Source of the DNA: Panacagrimonas sp965216845
Lineage (GTDB): Bacteria > Pseudomonadota > Gammaproteobacteria > Nevskiales > Nevskiaceae
Assembly (NCBI GenBank): GCA_965216845.1
Contig: OZ244200.1
Location: forward strand, 992,001 to 1,056,000
DNA length: 64,000 nucleotides
Direction of reading: 5' to 3'
Numbering within the stretch: position 1 is the stretch's first letter; each line of letters begins with the position of its first letter. Position numbers and translations under genes: made by a program. The notes under the pieces are model-generated. The model did no database searches and was not told the origin of the DNA. It saw nothing but the letters and a program-made list of their open reading frames with translations. This document shows, in pieces, positions 25,801 through 34,858 of this stretch.

Positions 25801-26412
25801 TCAGTCGGTCCGTGCCGATGCACTGAAGCGTTGATGCAGGGCGTCGACCCTTGCCAGCGTTTGCTCCATGTCACCGTCGTTGACGATGACATCATCCGCC
25901 GCCTCGAGTCGGGCCGCGCGTGAGCTCTGGCTGGCCATCATTTGCCGCGCCAATGTTTCATCAATGCCGTCGCGTGATTGCAGGCGTTGCAATTGAACGG
26001 CTTCGGGGACGTCGACCAGCAGTATTCGATCAACCAGCTTGTCCAGGCCGGATTCGACCATGATGGCGGCAGACAGTACGCAATAAGCACTGTTTTGCGT
26101 GCTGATCCACGCAGATATGCGTTGTCGCATCGGTGGATGGGTGATCGCTTCGAGTTGTTTGAGGGCGTCGGGATCGGAAAATACGATGTGCCGTAATTTG
26201 CGGCGGTCCAGTGCGCCATCGGCGCTGATGACTTCGGGCCCGAATCGTTCAGCGATTCGCTCGAGTGCAGGGGTGCCCGGTTCAACCACCTCACGCGCCA
26301 CATCGTCGGCCTCCAGCAGCGGAACCCCCAGGGCGATGAACCGGCTGGCCACCAGCGACTTGCCGCTGGCGATGCCTCCGGTCAGCCCGATCACCATGGC
26401 GCGCCGGCTCAT
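25801..26412 (-). CDS. coaE: Dephospho-CoA kinase
   Basis: 203 residues from ATG 26412, which overlaps the pilD stop as ATGA; the longer open frame to 26781 merely shadows pilD. The P-loop GLTGGIASGKS, the substrate segment PLLEADDVAREVVEPG and the lid region RLQSRDGIDETLARQMMASQ identify CoaE, which phosphorylates dephospho-CoA in the last step of CoA synthesis. It is translationally coupled to pilD. Confidence 0.96.
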   Translation of the reverse strand: MSRRAMVIGLTGGIASGKSLVASRFIALGVPLLEADDVAREVVEPGTPALERIAERFGPEVISADGALDRRKLRHIVFSDPDALKQLEAITHPPMRQRISAWISTQNSAYCVLSAAIMVESGLDKLVDRILLVDVPEAVQLQRLQSRDGIDETLARQMMASQSSRAARLEAADDVIVNDGDMEQTLARVDALHQRFSASARTD

Positions 26413-27266
26413 GCCGGAATACCCAGCAATGGCAAGCGCTCGCCCCAGATCAGCGCGATCCAGCCGGCGCCCGCCAGATAAGGCCCGAACGGGATGCGAG
26501 AGCTGAGCTGCGCCTTGCCGCTGATCATCAGGACAATGCCAACGCTGGCGCCCACCACTGCCGACAGCAGAATGATTTGCGGCAAGGCGACCCAGCCGAG
26601 CCAGGCGCCCAGGGCTGCCAGCAACTTGAAGTCGCCATAGCCCATGCCTTCCTTGCCGGTGGCGAGCTTGAACCCCCAGTAAACGCTCCACAGGCTCAGG
26701 TAGCCGGCGGCGGCACCGATGATGGCGGACCTTGGATCGGTGAACCCATGGTTGCTCAGGCTGAACAACAGGCCCAGCCACAGCAAGGGCAAGGTAATGT
26801 TGTCTGGCAGATAGAGTGTTTTTAAATCAATAACGGTCAGCACGATCAGCGCCCACACCAGTATCAGGCTGGCGGCCAGTTCCATGCCGAAACCAAAGCG
26901 CCAGGCGCAAACGACGGACAGCAGGCCGGTGACCGCTTCGACCACCGGATATTGCACCGAGATCGCGGCCTGACAATTCGCGCAGCGCCCGCGCAACATC
27001 AGCCAGCCGATCACCGGCAGGTTGTGCCGGGCGGCGATGCGGGAGTGACAATGCGGGCAGGTGGATGGCGGGGAGGTCAGGGAAACGCGCGGGTTTTCAT
27101 CAGCCTCAGGCACACCGAACTGCTCGCGGCAGGCGTCGCCGAACTCGCGTTCCATCATCATCGGCAGCCGGTGCGCCACCACGTTGAGAAAGCTGCCAAC
27201 GCAAAGGCCCAACAGGGCCGCCGCCCCGGCCAGCACGCCGGGGTTACTCTGCAGGAGTTCGATCAT
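26409..27266 (-). CDS. pilD: Type IV prepilin leader peptidase / N-methyltransferase
   Basis: 285 residues, polytopic inner-membrane aspartyl protease. The N-terminal zinc-binding motif CPHCHSRI...RCANC is followed by about seven hydrophobic segments. The two catalytic Asp lie in LTVIDLKTLYLPD and GMGYGDFKLLAALG. It cleaves and methylates type IV pilins and pseudopilins. It sits between pilC and coaE in the canonical order, with 21 nt to pilC. Confidence 0.97.
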   Translation of the reverse strand: MIELLQSNPGVLAGAAALLGLCVGSFLNVVAHRLPMMMEREFGDACREQFGVPEADENPRVSLTSPPSTCPHCHSRIAARHNLPVIGWLMLRGRCANCQAAISVQYPVVEAVTGLLSVVCAWRFGFGMELAASLILVWALIVLTVIDLKTLYLPDNITLPLLWLGLLFSLSNHGFTDPRSAIIGAAAGYLSLWSVYWGFKLATGKEGMGYGDFKLLAALGAWLGWVALPQIILLSAVVGASVGIVLMISGKAQLSSRIPFGPYLAGAGWIALIWGERLPLLGIPA

Positions 27267-27287
27267 TTCGTCAGATAGCGTACAGGA

Positions 27288-28529
27288 TCAAATCGCCATG
27301 CCGAGCTTGAAGATGGGCAGATACATGGCGATCACCAGGCCGCCGACCAGAATGCCCAGAATGGACATGATGATGGGTTCCAGCAGCGTGGTGAGTGCAT
27401 CCACCAGCGCGTCCACCTCGTCCTCGTAGAACTCGGCGACCTTGGCGCACATGGTGTCGAGTTGGCCGGACTCTTCACCGATGGCAACCATCTGGATCGC
27501 CATCGGCGGGAACAGGCTGGTCTGCTGCATGGCGAGCTGCAATTGCTGCCCGGTCGATACGTTTTCGCGCATCTGCAGAATGGCGTCCTGGAACACGATA
27601 TTGCCGGAGGCGCTGGCAACCGAGCCCATCGCCTCCACCAGGGGCACCCCCGCCGCAAACATGGTGGAAAGCGTGCGGTGATAGCGTGCCACCGCTGACT
27701 TGTAGAGGATGTCGCCCACCACCGGCAGCCGCAGTGCGACGCGGTCAACCATCCGCTGCATGCGCGGTGAACGCTTCTTGGCATAGATGAACAGCACAAT
27801 GGTGCCGAGCAGCACCGCGCCCATCAGCCACCACCATTGCTGTACGAACTCGGACATGGCGATAACCATCTGCGTAAAGGCCGGCAGGTCGGCGCCAAAA
27901 CCCTCGAACAGCGCGGCGAACTGCGGCACCACGAAATACAGCATGATGCCGGTGACGATGAAGCCCACCACCACCACCGCACTGGGATAGATCATCGCCT
28001 TGCGCACCTTGCGCTTGATCTGTTCGGTTTTTTCCTTGTAGGTGGCGATTTTTTCCAGCAGTGTTTCCAGCGTGCCGGACCGCTCGCCGGCGGCCACCAG
28101 GTTGACGTAGAGGTTGTCGAAATGAACCGGGAAAACCGCCAGCGCTTCGGCAAAGGTGCGGCCGCTTTCGATATTGGCCTTGATCGCCAGCACCATCTCC
28201 GACATCTTCTTGTTGTTGTGGCCGCGACCGATGATTTCCAGTGCCTGCACCAACGGCACGCCGGCGGTCATCATGGTGGCCAGCTGGCGGCTGAAGACCG
28301 CAATGTCCTGCGCCTTGATGGACTTGCTGCCCAGGCCGAACAGCTCCAGTTTCTTGGCGACGCGGATGGGGTTGATGCCCTGGCGTCGCAGGCTGAGCCG
28401 TACCGCCGACTGGCTCGGGCCCATCATTTCACCCTTGATGCGTTTGCCGCCGCGGTCGGTGCCTTCCCAGACCCAGGTCGCTTCCTTGACCGACTTCACC
28501 GGCTTGATTGCGCTTGCTGCTCTGGCCAT
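27288..28529 (-). CDS. pilC: Type IV pilus inner-membrane platform protein PilC
   Basis: 413 residues with the duplicated T2SSF fold: first repeat QDIAVFSRQLATMMTAGVPLVQALEIIGRG, second repeat VARYHRTLSTMFAAGVPLVEAMGSVA. Three membrane helices are visible (SAVVVVGFIVTGIMLYFVVP, the MGAVLLGTIVLFIYA segment, and the C-terminal IMSILGILVGGLVIAMYLPI). It forms the platform that couples PilB to pilus assembly. It is 49 nt downstream of pilB in the same operon. Confidence 0.96.
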   Translation of the reverse strand: MARAASAIKPVKSVKEATWVWEGTDRGGKRIKGEMMGPSQSAVRLSLRRQGINPIRVAKKLELFGLGSKSIKAQDIAVFSRQLATMMTAGVPLVQALEIIGRGHNNKKMSEMVLAIKANIESGRTFAEALAVFPVHFDNLYVNLVAAGERSGTLETLLEKIATYKEKTEQIKRKVRKAMIYPSAVVVVGFIVTGIMLYFVVPQFAALFEGFGADLPAFTQMVIAMSEFVQQWWWLMGAVLLGTIVLFIYAKKRSPRMQRMVDRVALRLPVVGDILYKSAVARYHRTLSTMFAAGVPLVEAMGSVASASGNIVFQDAILQMRENVSTGQQLQLAMQQTSLFPPMAIQMVAIGEESGQLDTMCAKVAEFYEDEVDALVDALTTLLEPIIMSILGILVGGLVIAMYLPIFKLGMAI

Positions 28530-28578
28530 GGCCTGTTCTCCCGTTTCCGGTCGTGTGCGACCGGAATTGGCAATTCGA

Positions 28579-30309
28579 TTAGTCCGTGATGGTAATACGG
28601 TTGGCTTCGGTCAAGTCGAGCACGCCGCTCTTGACTTTCAACAATGCTGACTGTCGCAGGTTTTTCACGCCCTCACGCTCGGCCTGTTCGGAGATGTCCA
28701 GCACGCTGCCGCCTTCCATGATGATGCGCCCCATGGCCTCGGAAAACGGCATCACTTCGTAGACGCCGGTGCGGCCACGGTAACCACGGTCGCAATCGTC
28801 GCAGCCCACGGCGCGGTAGATTTGAAACCCTGGATCATCGACCTCCTTGGCGGTGAAGCCTTCCTTGAGCAGCTCCGGGCGGGGAATGTCGGTGGGTTTC
28901 TTGCATTGGGGGCAGAGTTTGCGCGCCAGACGCTGGGCGATGATGAGCGTCAGCGTCGATGAAAGGTTGTAAGCGGGGACGCCCATGTTCATCAATCGGA
29001 CGATGCTTTGCGGCGCGTCATTGGTATGAAGGGTGGACAAGACCAGATGGCCGGTCTGCGCCGCCTTGATGGCGATTTCCGCCGTTTCCAGGTCGCGAAT
29101 CTCGCCCACCATGATGACGTCCGGGTCCTGGCGCAGGAAAGCACGCAACGCGGCGGCGAAGGTCAGGCCGATACGTGGGTTGACGTTGACCTGATTGACG
29201 CCGGGCAGGTTGATTTCCGCCGGATCCTCGGCGGTGGAGATATTGATGTTTTCCGTGTTGAGAATGGTCAGGCCGGTGTACAGCGACACGGTTTTGCCGG
29301 AGCCGGTGGGGCCGGTCACCAGAATCATGCCCTGCGGTTTTTCCAGCGCCTGCAGGTAGGCCTGCTTTTGGTTGTCCTCGTAGCCCAGCGCATCAATGCC
29401 CATCTGTGCCTGCGCCGGGTCGAGAATACGGGCGACGATTTTCTCCCCCCACAGCGTCGGGCAGGTGCTGACGCGGAAGTCGATGGACTTGCTGCGCGAC
29501 AGCTGCAGTTTGATGCGGCCATCCTGTGGAATGCGCCGTTCCGCCAGGTCCAGCCGCGCCATCACCTTGACGCGGGCGGCGATGCGCACCGCGATATTGC
29601 GCGGCGGCGAGGAGATCACCTTGAGCTCGCCGTCCTTGCGATAACGGATACGGAAGCTTTTCTCGTAAGGTTCGATGTGAATGTCCGAACAACCCTGGTT
29701 GATGGCGTCCACCATCAGCCGGTTGACGAACTTGACGATGGGGGCGTCGTCGGCGTCGGACTTGGTGACATCGGCGCCGTGCGGCTCGGTGTCGGCGACT
29801 TCCAGTCCCACCAGGTCATCGTCGCCCAGGTTCAGGGAGGAGCCTTCCATGGACGAGGCGGTGGTTTCCACCAGCCGCGCCAGCTTGTCGCCCTCGGCAA
29901 TGATGGGTTCCACCCGAAAGCCGGTGGCGAACTTGATTTCCTCCAGCGCGGCCAGCTGCGTGGGGTCGCAGATCGCCACGTAGAGCGTGCGGCCGCGTAG
30001 CATCAAGGGCAGCGCCTGACTCTGACGCAGCAGCTTGTCGTTCACCAGGCCGACGACTTCCGGATCCGGCGACCAGGCGTTCAAGTCAAACAAGGGCACG
30101 CCGAACTCATCGCTGGCCGCTTCGGCGATTTTGCGCGCAGGGATGCTCTTGCCCTCGATCATCACCATCACCAGGGACTGTCCCTGCCGCTGCGCTTTTT
30201 GCTGCAAATCCTTGGCCTGGGCTTCGGTCAGCAGACGGTCGGCGACCAGGCGGCGGGCGAGCCCGCTCAGGAAAACGGGTGGCGTGACGGTTGCGGCGGA
30301 AGTGACCAT
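28579..30309 (-). CDS. pilB: Type IV pilus assembly ATPase PilB
   Basis: About 576 residues from ATG 30309 (MVTSAATV). The frame is open to 30360, but that start would overlap the upstream gene. Features: N-terminal MshEN/T2SSE_N domain, Walker A GPTGSGKTVSLYTGL, Asp box EDPAEINLPGVNQVNV, Walker B DPDVIMVGEIRDLETAEIA, His box HLVLSTLHTNDAPQS, and a tetracysteine zinc site (CPQCKKP with CDDCDRGY). It is the extension motor for type IV pili. The pilin gene is not in this window. Confidence 0.96.
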   Translation of the reverse strand: MVTSAATVTPPVFLSGLARRLVADRLLTEAQAKDLQQKAQRQGQSLVMVMIEGKSIPARKIAEAASDEFGVPLFDLNAWSPDPEVVGLVNDKLLRQSQALPLMLRGRTLYVAICDPTQLAALEEIKFATGFRVEPIIAEGDKLARLVETTASSMEGSSLNLGDDDLVGLEVADTEPHGADVTKSDADDAPIVKFVNRLMVDAINQGCSDIHIEPYEKSFRIRYRKDGELKVISSPPRNIAVRIAARVKVMARLDLAERRIPQDGRIKLQLSRSKSIDFRVSTCPTLWGEKIVARILDPAQAQMGIDALGYEDNQKQAYLQALEKPQGMILVTGPTGSGKTVSLYTGLTILNTENINISTAEDPAEINLPGVNQVNVNPRIGLTFAAALRAFLRQDPDVIMVGEIRDLETAEIAIKAAQTGHLVLSTLHTNDAPQSIVRLMNMGVPAYNLSSTLTLIIAQRLARKLCPQCKKPTDIPRPELLKEGFTAKEVDDPGFQIYRAVGCDDCDRGYRGRTGVYEVMPFSEAMGRIIMEGGSVLDISEQAEREGVKNLRQSALLKVKSGVLDLTEANRITITD

Positions 30310-30343
30310 GGGCTGAAGTGTCCCAGAAATCCGCAAGTTATCG

Positions 30344-31528
30344 CTAGTGCTTGGCTCCATGAGCGGCGCTGGCCGGAGCGGATTTCAGCTCCAGAATCAG
30401 ACCGTTGTCGGTGGCGATCCAGAGCCGACCGTCCGCGCCCTGGCGAAGCGCGCGGATGCGTCGCCCAAGTGATTCGAGGTGTCTTTTCTCTGCAAAAAAT
30501 TGGCCTTCTCGCAGAATGACCCGACTCAGGTGCCGACCGCGCAGCGCGCCGACCAGTAGTGATCCGCGCCAAGCCGGAAATGCTGCGCCGTTGTAAAACA
30601 CCAGCGCGGAAGTGGCGATGCTGGGGACGTAATAATGCAGTGGCTGTTCCATCCCATCTTGATGCGTGCCCTGGCCGATCCGGCCGCCGATGTATTCCTT
30701 GCCGTAGGTGATGACCGGCCAGCCGTAATTCCTGCCGGCCTGCAACCGATTGATTTCATCACCGCCGCGCGGCCCATGTTCCACCGACCATAAGTCACCG
30801 CGCGCAACGTCCAGCGCGAGTCCTTGCTGATTGCGGTGGCCGTAGCTGTAGATTTCCGGCAGCGCACCCTGTCGCCCGACAAAGGGGTTATCCGCCGGAA
30901 TACTGCCGTCGTTGTTGATGCGCAGGGTTTTGCCGTGGTGAGTGGAAAGATTCTGTGCCTGATGGCGCTCGCCGCGGTCGCCCACGGTCAGGAATATCCG
31001 GCCCTGCGGATTCACAACGATGGCGCCGCCAAAGTGGTGGGTGTTGGTGCTCACCGCCTGTGTCAGCAGCAGCCGTTTGTGATCGCGCAACCGATTGCCA
31101 TCGACACGTGCACGCATCAAGGCGGTGGTGTAGGCATCATCCACGCCGACCGCATAGCTCAGATAGACAATGCCGTTGCTGGCGAACCCCGGGTCGGGCA
31201 CCACCATGTGCATGCCGCCCTGACCGACGTCCGCGACCGCGGGGGTTCCCGAAATCGACTGGCGTGCGCCGGTGTCGAGATTCAATCGCCAAAGCTGGCC
31301 GGACTTTTCCGTGACCAAGGCTTGCCTTGCGCTGATCAGCCCGATATCCCAGGGGTGCCGGAACTGATCGGAAACCAGCCTGAGTTTCAGTTCGGCATCG
31401 TCGCCGCCGGCTTGAAGGATTTTGGCGGTGCTCATCCCGGAACGCGGCCAGGGCGCGCTCATCAACCCGGCGGCAACACTGGCTGCCAGCAGAAGCAGCA
31501 GCACGCGCCGTGATTTGACGATGCGCAT
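30344..31528 (-). CDS. PQQ-dependent sugar dehydrogenase family (Asd/GSDH beta-propeller)
   Basis: 394 residues with an N-terminal membrane or signal segment (VLLLLLAASVAAGL), so periplasmic. The six-bladed beta-propeller of soluble glucose/sorbosone dehydrogenases is indicated by FRHPWDIGLIS, EIYSYGHRNQQGLALD, SVEHGPRGGDEINRL and NYGWPVITYGKEY. Family members oxidise aldoses with PQQ, though many paralogues have unknown substrates. It lies between pilB and an alpha/beta hydrolase with short gaps, but a functional link to either is not apparent. Confidence 0.88.
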   Translation of the reverse strand: MRIVKSRRVLLLLLAASVAAGLMSAPWPRSGMSTAKILQAGGDDAELKLRLVSDQFRHPWDIGLISARQALVTEKSGQLWRLNLDTGARQSISGTPAVADVGQGGMHMVVPDPGFASNGIVYLSYAVGVDDAYTTALMRARVDGNRLRDHKRLLLTQAVSTNTHHFGGAIVVNPQGRIFLTVGDRGERHQAQNLSTHHGKTLRINNDGSIPADNPFVGRQGALPEIYSYGHRNQQGLALDVARGDLWSVEHGPRGGDEINRLQAGRNYGWPVITYGKEYIGGRIGQGTHQDGMEQPLHYYVPSIATSALVFYNGAAFPAWRGSLLVGALRGRHLSRVILREGQFFAEKRHLESLGRRIRALRQGADGRLWIATDNGLILELKSAPASAAHGAKH

Positions 31529-31538
31529 CAGGCCCGCG

Positions 31539-32336
31539 TCAGTTGGCGGCCAGAAAGTTCACGCTTGCCGCTATCACCGCCTGCGTCTGATCGCGGTGCG
31601 GCCAGTGGCCGCATTGCGCCAGCTTGAGCAATCGCGTGGCCGGGGTGCAGCGCTGAATTTCATCGATTTGCGCCATGCTGCCATACTGATCCTGTTCGCC
31701 CTGGATCACAAGAATCGGACAGCGGATTTGCGAGACCTCGTGCTGAATGTTCCAGCTTCGGAAGTCCGGGTTCAGCCAGGCATCGTTCCAGCCCCAAAAC
31801 GCCGAGTCCGGATCGTCATGATATTTGGATAGGCCATCCCGGAGCTTGCCTTGCGTGTATTGGCTGCGCGCCACTTCAATACTGGAGATGCTGATGTCTT
31901 CCACGAAGATATGCGGGGCAAGAACGATCAGGCCTTTCGCGGTATTCGGCTGCATGGCGGCATTTAGAAGCGAAATACTGCCGCCGTCACTGTGGCCAAA
32001 CAGGTAAATGGATTCGCGCACGGGGTCGATATTCAATGCCGTCAATATCTCGGGCAATACCTGCTGCGCCTGCTGATGCATGAAGTCGGGTTGCCAGCGC
32101 TGCTCTGGATTGCGTGCGGTGGAGCGCCCGTAACCGGGGCGCGAATAAACCAGCCCGCGGCACTGCGCGGCGTGGCACAGCTGATCGGGAAAGTCACGCC
32201 ACATGGCAACCGAGCCCAGGCCTTCGTGGAGGAACACCAGAATCGGCGCATGGTGGCGGTCGGCGTTGATCAGGCGGTATTCGATACGAATGGCGCGACC
32301 CTGCATGCCGATGGGCAGAAAATGCGAACGCATCAC
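31539..32336 (-). CDS. Alpha/beta hydrolase
   Basis: 265 residues. The oxyanion motif FLHEGLGSVAMW, the nucleophile elbow GHSDGGSI (Ser about 147), the acid in IQGEQDQYG and the His in CGHWPHRD complete a catalytic triad. It lies 31 nt downstream of the BoxD-like dehydrogenase, and similar hydrolases occur in box (benzoyl-CoA epoxidation) gene clusters. I infer a role in lactone or ester opening in aromatic-CoA breakdown, but other esters are equally possible. Confidence 0.8.
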   Translation of the reverse strand: MMRSHFLPIGMQGRAIRIEYRLINADRHHAPILVFLHEGLGSVAMWRDFPDQLCHAAQCRGLVYSRPGYGRSTARNPEQRWQPDFMHQQAQQVLPEILTALNIDPVRESIYLFGHSDGGSISLLNAAMQPNTAKGLIVLAPHIFVEDISISSIEVARSQYTQGKLRDGLSKYHDDPDSAFWGWNDAWLNPDFRSWNIQHEVSQIRCPILVIQGEQDQYGSMAQIDEIQRCTPATRLLKLAQCGHWPHRDQTQAVIAASVNFLAAN

Positions 32337-32367
32337 GGCGGGCTGTTGCGCACCGCAATTGCCGGAT

Positions 32368-33939
32368 TCACGGCCGATAGCTGGCGCCAGCGGCGGATAA
32401 GTGGGTCAGCGCCGCGGTCCCCGCCTGCAGCGCGCTGCGACGATGGTAAAAACTCAGCGCGCGTAATCCCCCCAGCTCCTCGCCGCCGCCGGCGCGTCCA
32501 GGACCGCCATGCAGCGAGCCCGGCATCACGTTGCCGTGGCCGGTGCGAGACTGACTGACTTCGGGTGTGACCGCGTGAACGCGGCCGTGGCAGTCCGCCA
32601 GTTCCAGCGCGCTTTGCGCGATAAAGGCGGGGTCCTCGGTATAAATCGAGACCACCAGCGAGCCATTGCCGCGGCGGATCAGTTCCAGTGCCTGGTCGGT
32701 GGACTGATAGGCGATGAGGGTCGCCACCGGGCCGAACACTTCGATTTCATGCACCAGGCTATTCGCCTCCGGCTTGCGGATGCCCAGCAGGTGCTGCCCG
32801 ACGCAGGTCGCAATCCTGGGGTCGGCGTCCACCCAGTCCAGGCCGGCGCCGTCGAACAGCAGTTCGCAGTGCTTTGAAAGCCGCGCCAGACCTTCGTGGA
32901 CGTGATGCTGCTGACTGCGGTTGACCACCGGGCCCATCATCACCGTCGGGTTTCTGGGGTTGCCCAGCTTTACCTTGGCCAGTGCCGTCGCCAGGGCCTC
33001 GGCGACGGTGTCGTAATCTTCCTCGCGCACGAAGATGCGTCGTGGCGCAGTGCAGCGTTGGCCGGCACGCACCGTGATCTCATCGCAAAGGTCGGTGATG
33101 AACTGCGAGAAAAAGTCGGAGTCCACGGCCACGCGTGCATCGAGCAGTACGCTGTTGATGCTATCGGTCTCCACGTTGGTGCGGATCGACTGATGGATCA
33201 CCCGCTCGTGGCGTCGCAACATGGCGGCGGTTTGCGCAGCGCCGGTGAAAGACAGCAGGTCGTGACTGCTCAACGGTTCCAGCAGCTGCTCGCTGCTGCC
33301 GCAGATCAGCGACAAGGCGCCGGTGGGCAGCACCGCAGCACCCACGACGTCCGCCACCATTTGATGAGTGAGCCAGGCGGTTGCGGTGGCGGGCTTGCAA
33401 ACCACCGGCACGCCAGACAACAGGGCGGGGCCGGCTTTTTCCCACAGACCCCAGGCCGGGAAGTTGAATGCGTTGATGCATAGGACGATGCCGCGGGTCG
33501 GCACCATCAGGTGCTGGCCGTGGAACTGGCCGTCCTTGTCCAGGGCGGTGGTTTCGCCGTCGATCAAATAACGGCGGTCGCCCAGTTGTTCACCGAGCCT
33601 TGCGTAGCTGCCGAGGGTGAAGATGGCGCCGTCCACGTCCGCCTTGATGTCGCGGGCGGTGGAGCCCGAGTTGGCGATGGAGATTTCCGCATAACGCTCC
33701 CGGTTGGCCTTGAGTACCTTGATCACGGCGCGCAAGCAGGCCGCACGCTCGGCGTAGCTCATGGCGCGCAGGGCGGCGCCGCCAACCCGCCGTGCGTATT
33801 CATAACTGGCGTCCAGGTCCAGGCCGGCGCTGGAGACGCGTACCAGTTCGGTGCCCAGGATCGGATCCCTCAAGATGGCGCCGCCACCACCGCCGGCAAT
33901 CCATTTTCCGCTGACATGGTTCTTGAGCAGCTCGGTCAT
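32368..33939 (-). CDS. boxD: 3,4-dehydroadipyl-CoA semialdehyde dehydrogenase-like ALDH
   Basis: 523 residues, aldehyde dehydrogenase superfamily. NAD(P)-binding segment INAFNFPAWGLWEKAGPALL, SFTGAAQT loop, general base Glu in NVETDSIN, catalytic Cys in RAGQRCTAPRR (about residue 295), and a C-terminal GHGNVMPGSLHGGPGRAGGGEELGG that is characteristic of the PaaZ/BoxD branch. BoxD oxidises the semialdehyde from aerobic benzoyl-CoA ring opening. BoxABC are not in the window. The divergent neighbour is a BoxR-like DNA-binding protein, which supports the box assignment over PaaZ. PaaZ would carry an extra hydratase domain that is absent here. Confidence 0.82.
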   Translation of the reverse strand: MTELLKNHVSGKWIAGGGGGAILRDPILGTELVRVSSAGLDLDASYEYARRVGGAALRAMSYAERAACLRAVIKVLKANRERYAEISIANSGSTARDIKADVDGAIFTLGSYARLGEQLGDRRYLIDGETTALDKDGQFHGQHLMVPTRGIVLCINAFNFPAWGLWEKAGPALLSGVPVVCKPATATAWLTHQMVADVVGAAVLPTGALSLICGSSEQLLEPLSSHDLLSFTGAAQTAAMLRRHERVIHQSIRTNVETDSINSVLLDARVAVDSDFFSQFITDLCDEITVRAGQRCTAPRRIFVREEDYDTVAEALATALAKVKLGNPRNPTVMMGPVVNRSQQHHVHEGLARLSKHCELLFDGAGLDWVDADPRIATCVGQHLLGIRKPEANSLVHEIEVFGPVATLIAYQSTDQALELIRRGNGSLVVSIYTEDPAFIAQSALELADCHGRVHAVTPEVSQSRTGHGNVMPGSLHGGPGRAGGGEELGGLRALSFYHRRSALQAGTAALTHLSAAGASYRP

Positions 33940-34036
33940 GGTCGGGTGGAATCAATCCTGGGGTGTGCAAGTATCGGTGGCCGTGGACGCAAAAGAAACG
34001 CCACCGCGCCCGGCACTGGTGCTCAAGCACCCATAG

Positions 34037-34050
34037 TGCACGATAGTACA
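34037..34050. promoter_or_regulatory. Possible BoxR-type operator
   Basis: TGCA-N6-TACA (TGCACGATAGTACA) lies between boxD and the divergent XRE gene. From memory, the described BoxR operator is TGCA-N6-TGCA, so this is a one-base mismatch with the right spacing. The match is short, so confidence is low. Confidence 0.35.
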
Positions 34051-34115
34051 TGCCCTGCCTGAGCGTGCGTACGGCGGTGATTCCTGTCCCTCATGATCCG
34101 TTTCCGGAAAAAGCG

Positions 34116-34376
34116 ATGACCGCATCGCCGCCACGCCGCAACCTGGCAGCGGAAATGCAGCAGGCATTGGGGCTTGGTGTGCGTGGCCTGCGCGCGCGAC
34201 GTGGCATGACCCGAAAAATGCTGGCGCTCAATGCCGGGGTGTCGGAGCGACATTTGGCCAATCTGGAATCCGGAAGCGGCAATCCATCGCTGTTGGTGCT
34301 GCGGCAGATGGCGCGGGCGCTGGATGAGGCGAGGTTGTATTTGCGCAGCAACGAAGCCGAGCTCGGTGCCTGGTAA
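34116..34376 (+). CDS. XRE-type DNA-binding protein, resembling the N-terminal half of BoxR
   Basis: 86 residues from ATG 34116, which has GGAAAA just upstream; an upstream in-frame ATG at 34050 gives 108. The helix-turn-helix GLRARRGMTRKMLALNAGVSERHLANLESGSGNPSLLVLRQMA is nearly the BoxR consensus as I know it. BoxR proteins continue into a shikimate-kinase-like benzoyl-CoA sensor domain of about 200 residues. Here the frame ends at SNEAELGAW, and only 130 bp separate it from the next gene, so the sensor is missing. It is divergent from boxD, as expected of its regulator. It could be a truncated BoxR or an independent small repressor. Confidence 0.75.
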   Translation: MTASPPRRNLAAEMQQALGLGVRGLRARRGMTRKMLALNAGVSERHLANLESGSGNPSLLVLRQMARALDEARLYLRSNEAELGAW

Positions 34377-34394
34377 ATCAGCACTTTCTTGCCG

Positions 34395-34424
34395 TCTGCC
34401 GCGGCATTGACGGCTTGCGGCAGA
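34395..34424 (+). terminator. Candidate hairpin after the XRE gene
   Basis: TCTGCCGC (34395-34402) pairs perfectly with GCGGCAGA (34417-34424) over a 14-nt loop, 19 nt after the stop codon. There is no strong T-tract, so termination is uncertain. Confidence 0.35.
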
Positions 34425-34508
34425 AGCCATGAAATTCGATAATTCCACACAGCGGGACGTAACCGGCCAACGCCCGCCATTGCTCCAAGCGCCGTTTCAA
34501 TTCGAACC

Positions 34509-34838
34509 ATGACCAGCAAATCGCGCACATACCGCGTCAGTTTTCACAATCAGGGGCGGGTTTACGAGGTGTACGCCCGGCAAGTGAGCCACGGCGGCAT
34601 GCCCGGATTCGTGGAGGTGGAAAACCTGCTGTTCGGCGAGCGTAGTGAAGTGGTGGTTGATCCCTCCGAGGAAAAACTCAAGGCGGAGTTTGAAGGCGTT
34701 GCGCGCTTTTACATTCCGGTGCACGCAGTGATCAGGATTGATGAGGTGAAGACGGTTGGCGCGGCGCGCGTGCGCGAAGGCGGCGCGGACAAGGTCACGC
34801 CGATGCCGTTCATGAGCGGGACGGAACTGCCCAAGTAA
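34509..34838 (+). CDS. DUF1820 family protein
   Basis: 109 residues, soluble. It matches DUF1820 (PF08850) throughout: YRVSFHNQGRVYEVYARQV, GFVEVENLLFGE, VVDPSEEKLKAEFEGV, and a YIPVHAVIRIDEV strand. The family is widespread in gammaproteobacteria with no known function. It lies 20 nt upstream of the MBL hydrolase, likely one operon. Confidence 0.9.
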   Translation: MTSKSRTYRVSFHNQGRVYEVYARQVSHGGMPGFVEVENLLFGERSEVVVDPSEEKLKAEFEGVARFYIPVHAVIRIDEVKTVGAARVREGGADKVTPMPFMSGTELPK

Positions 34839-34858
34839 GGCCAACAGACGCCGGCAAC

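Noticed and set aside
26413..26781. N-terminal extension of coaE
   Set aside because: It overlaps pilD in another frame and has no CoaE similarity; ATG 26412 overlaps the pilD stop and leads directly into the P-loop.
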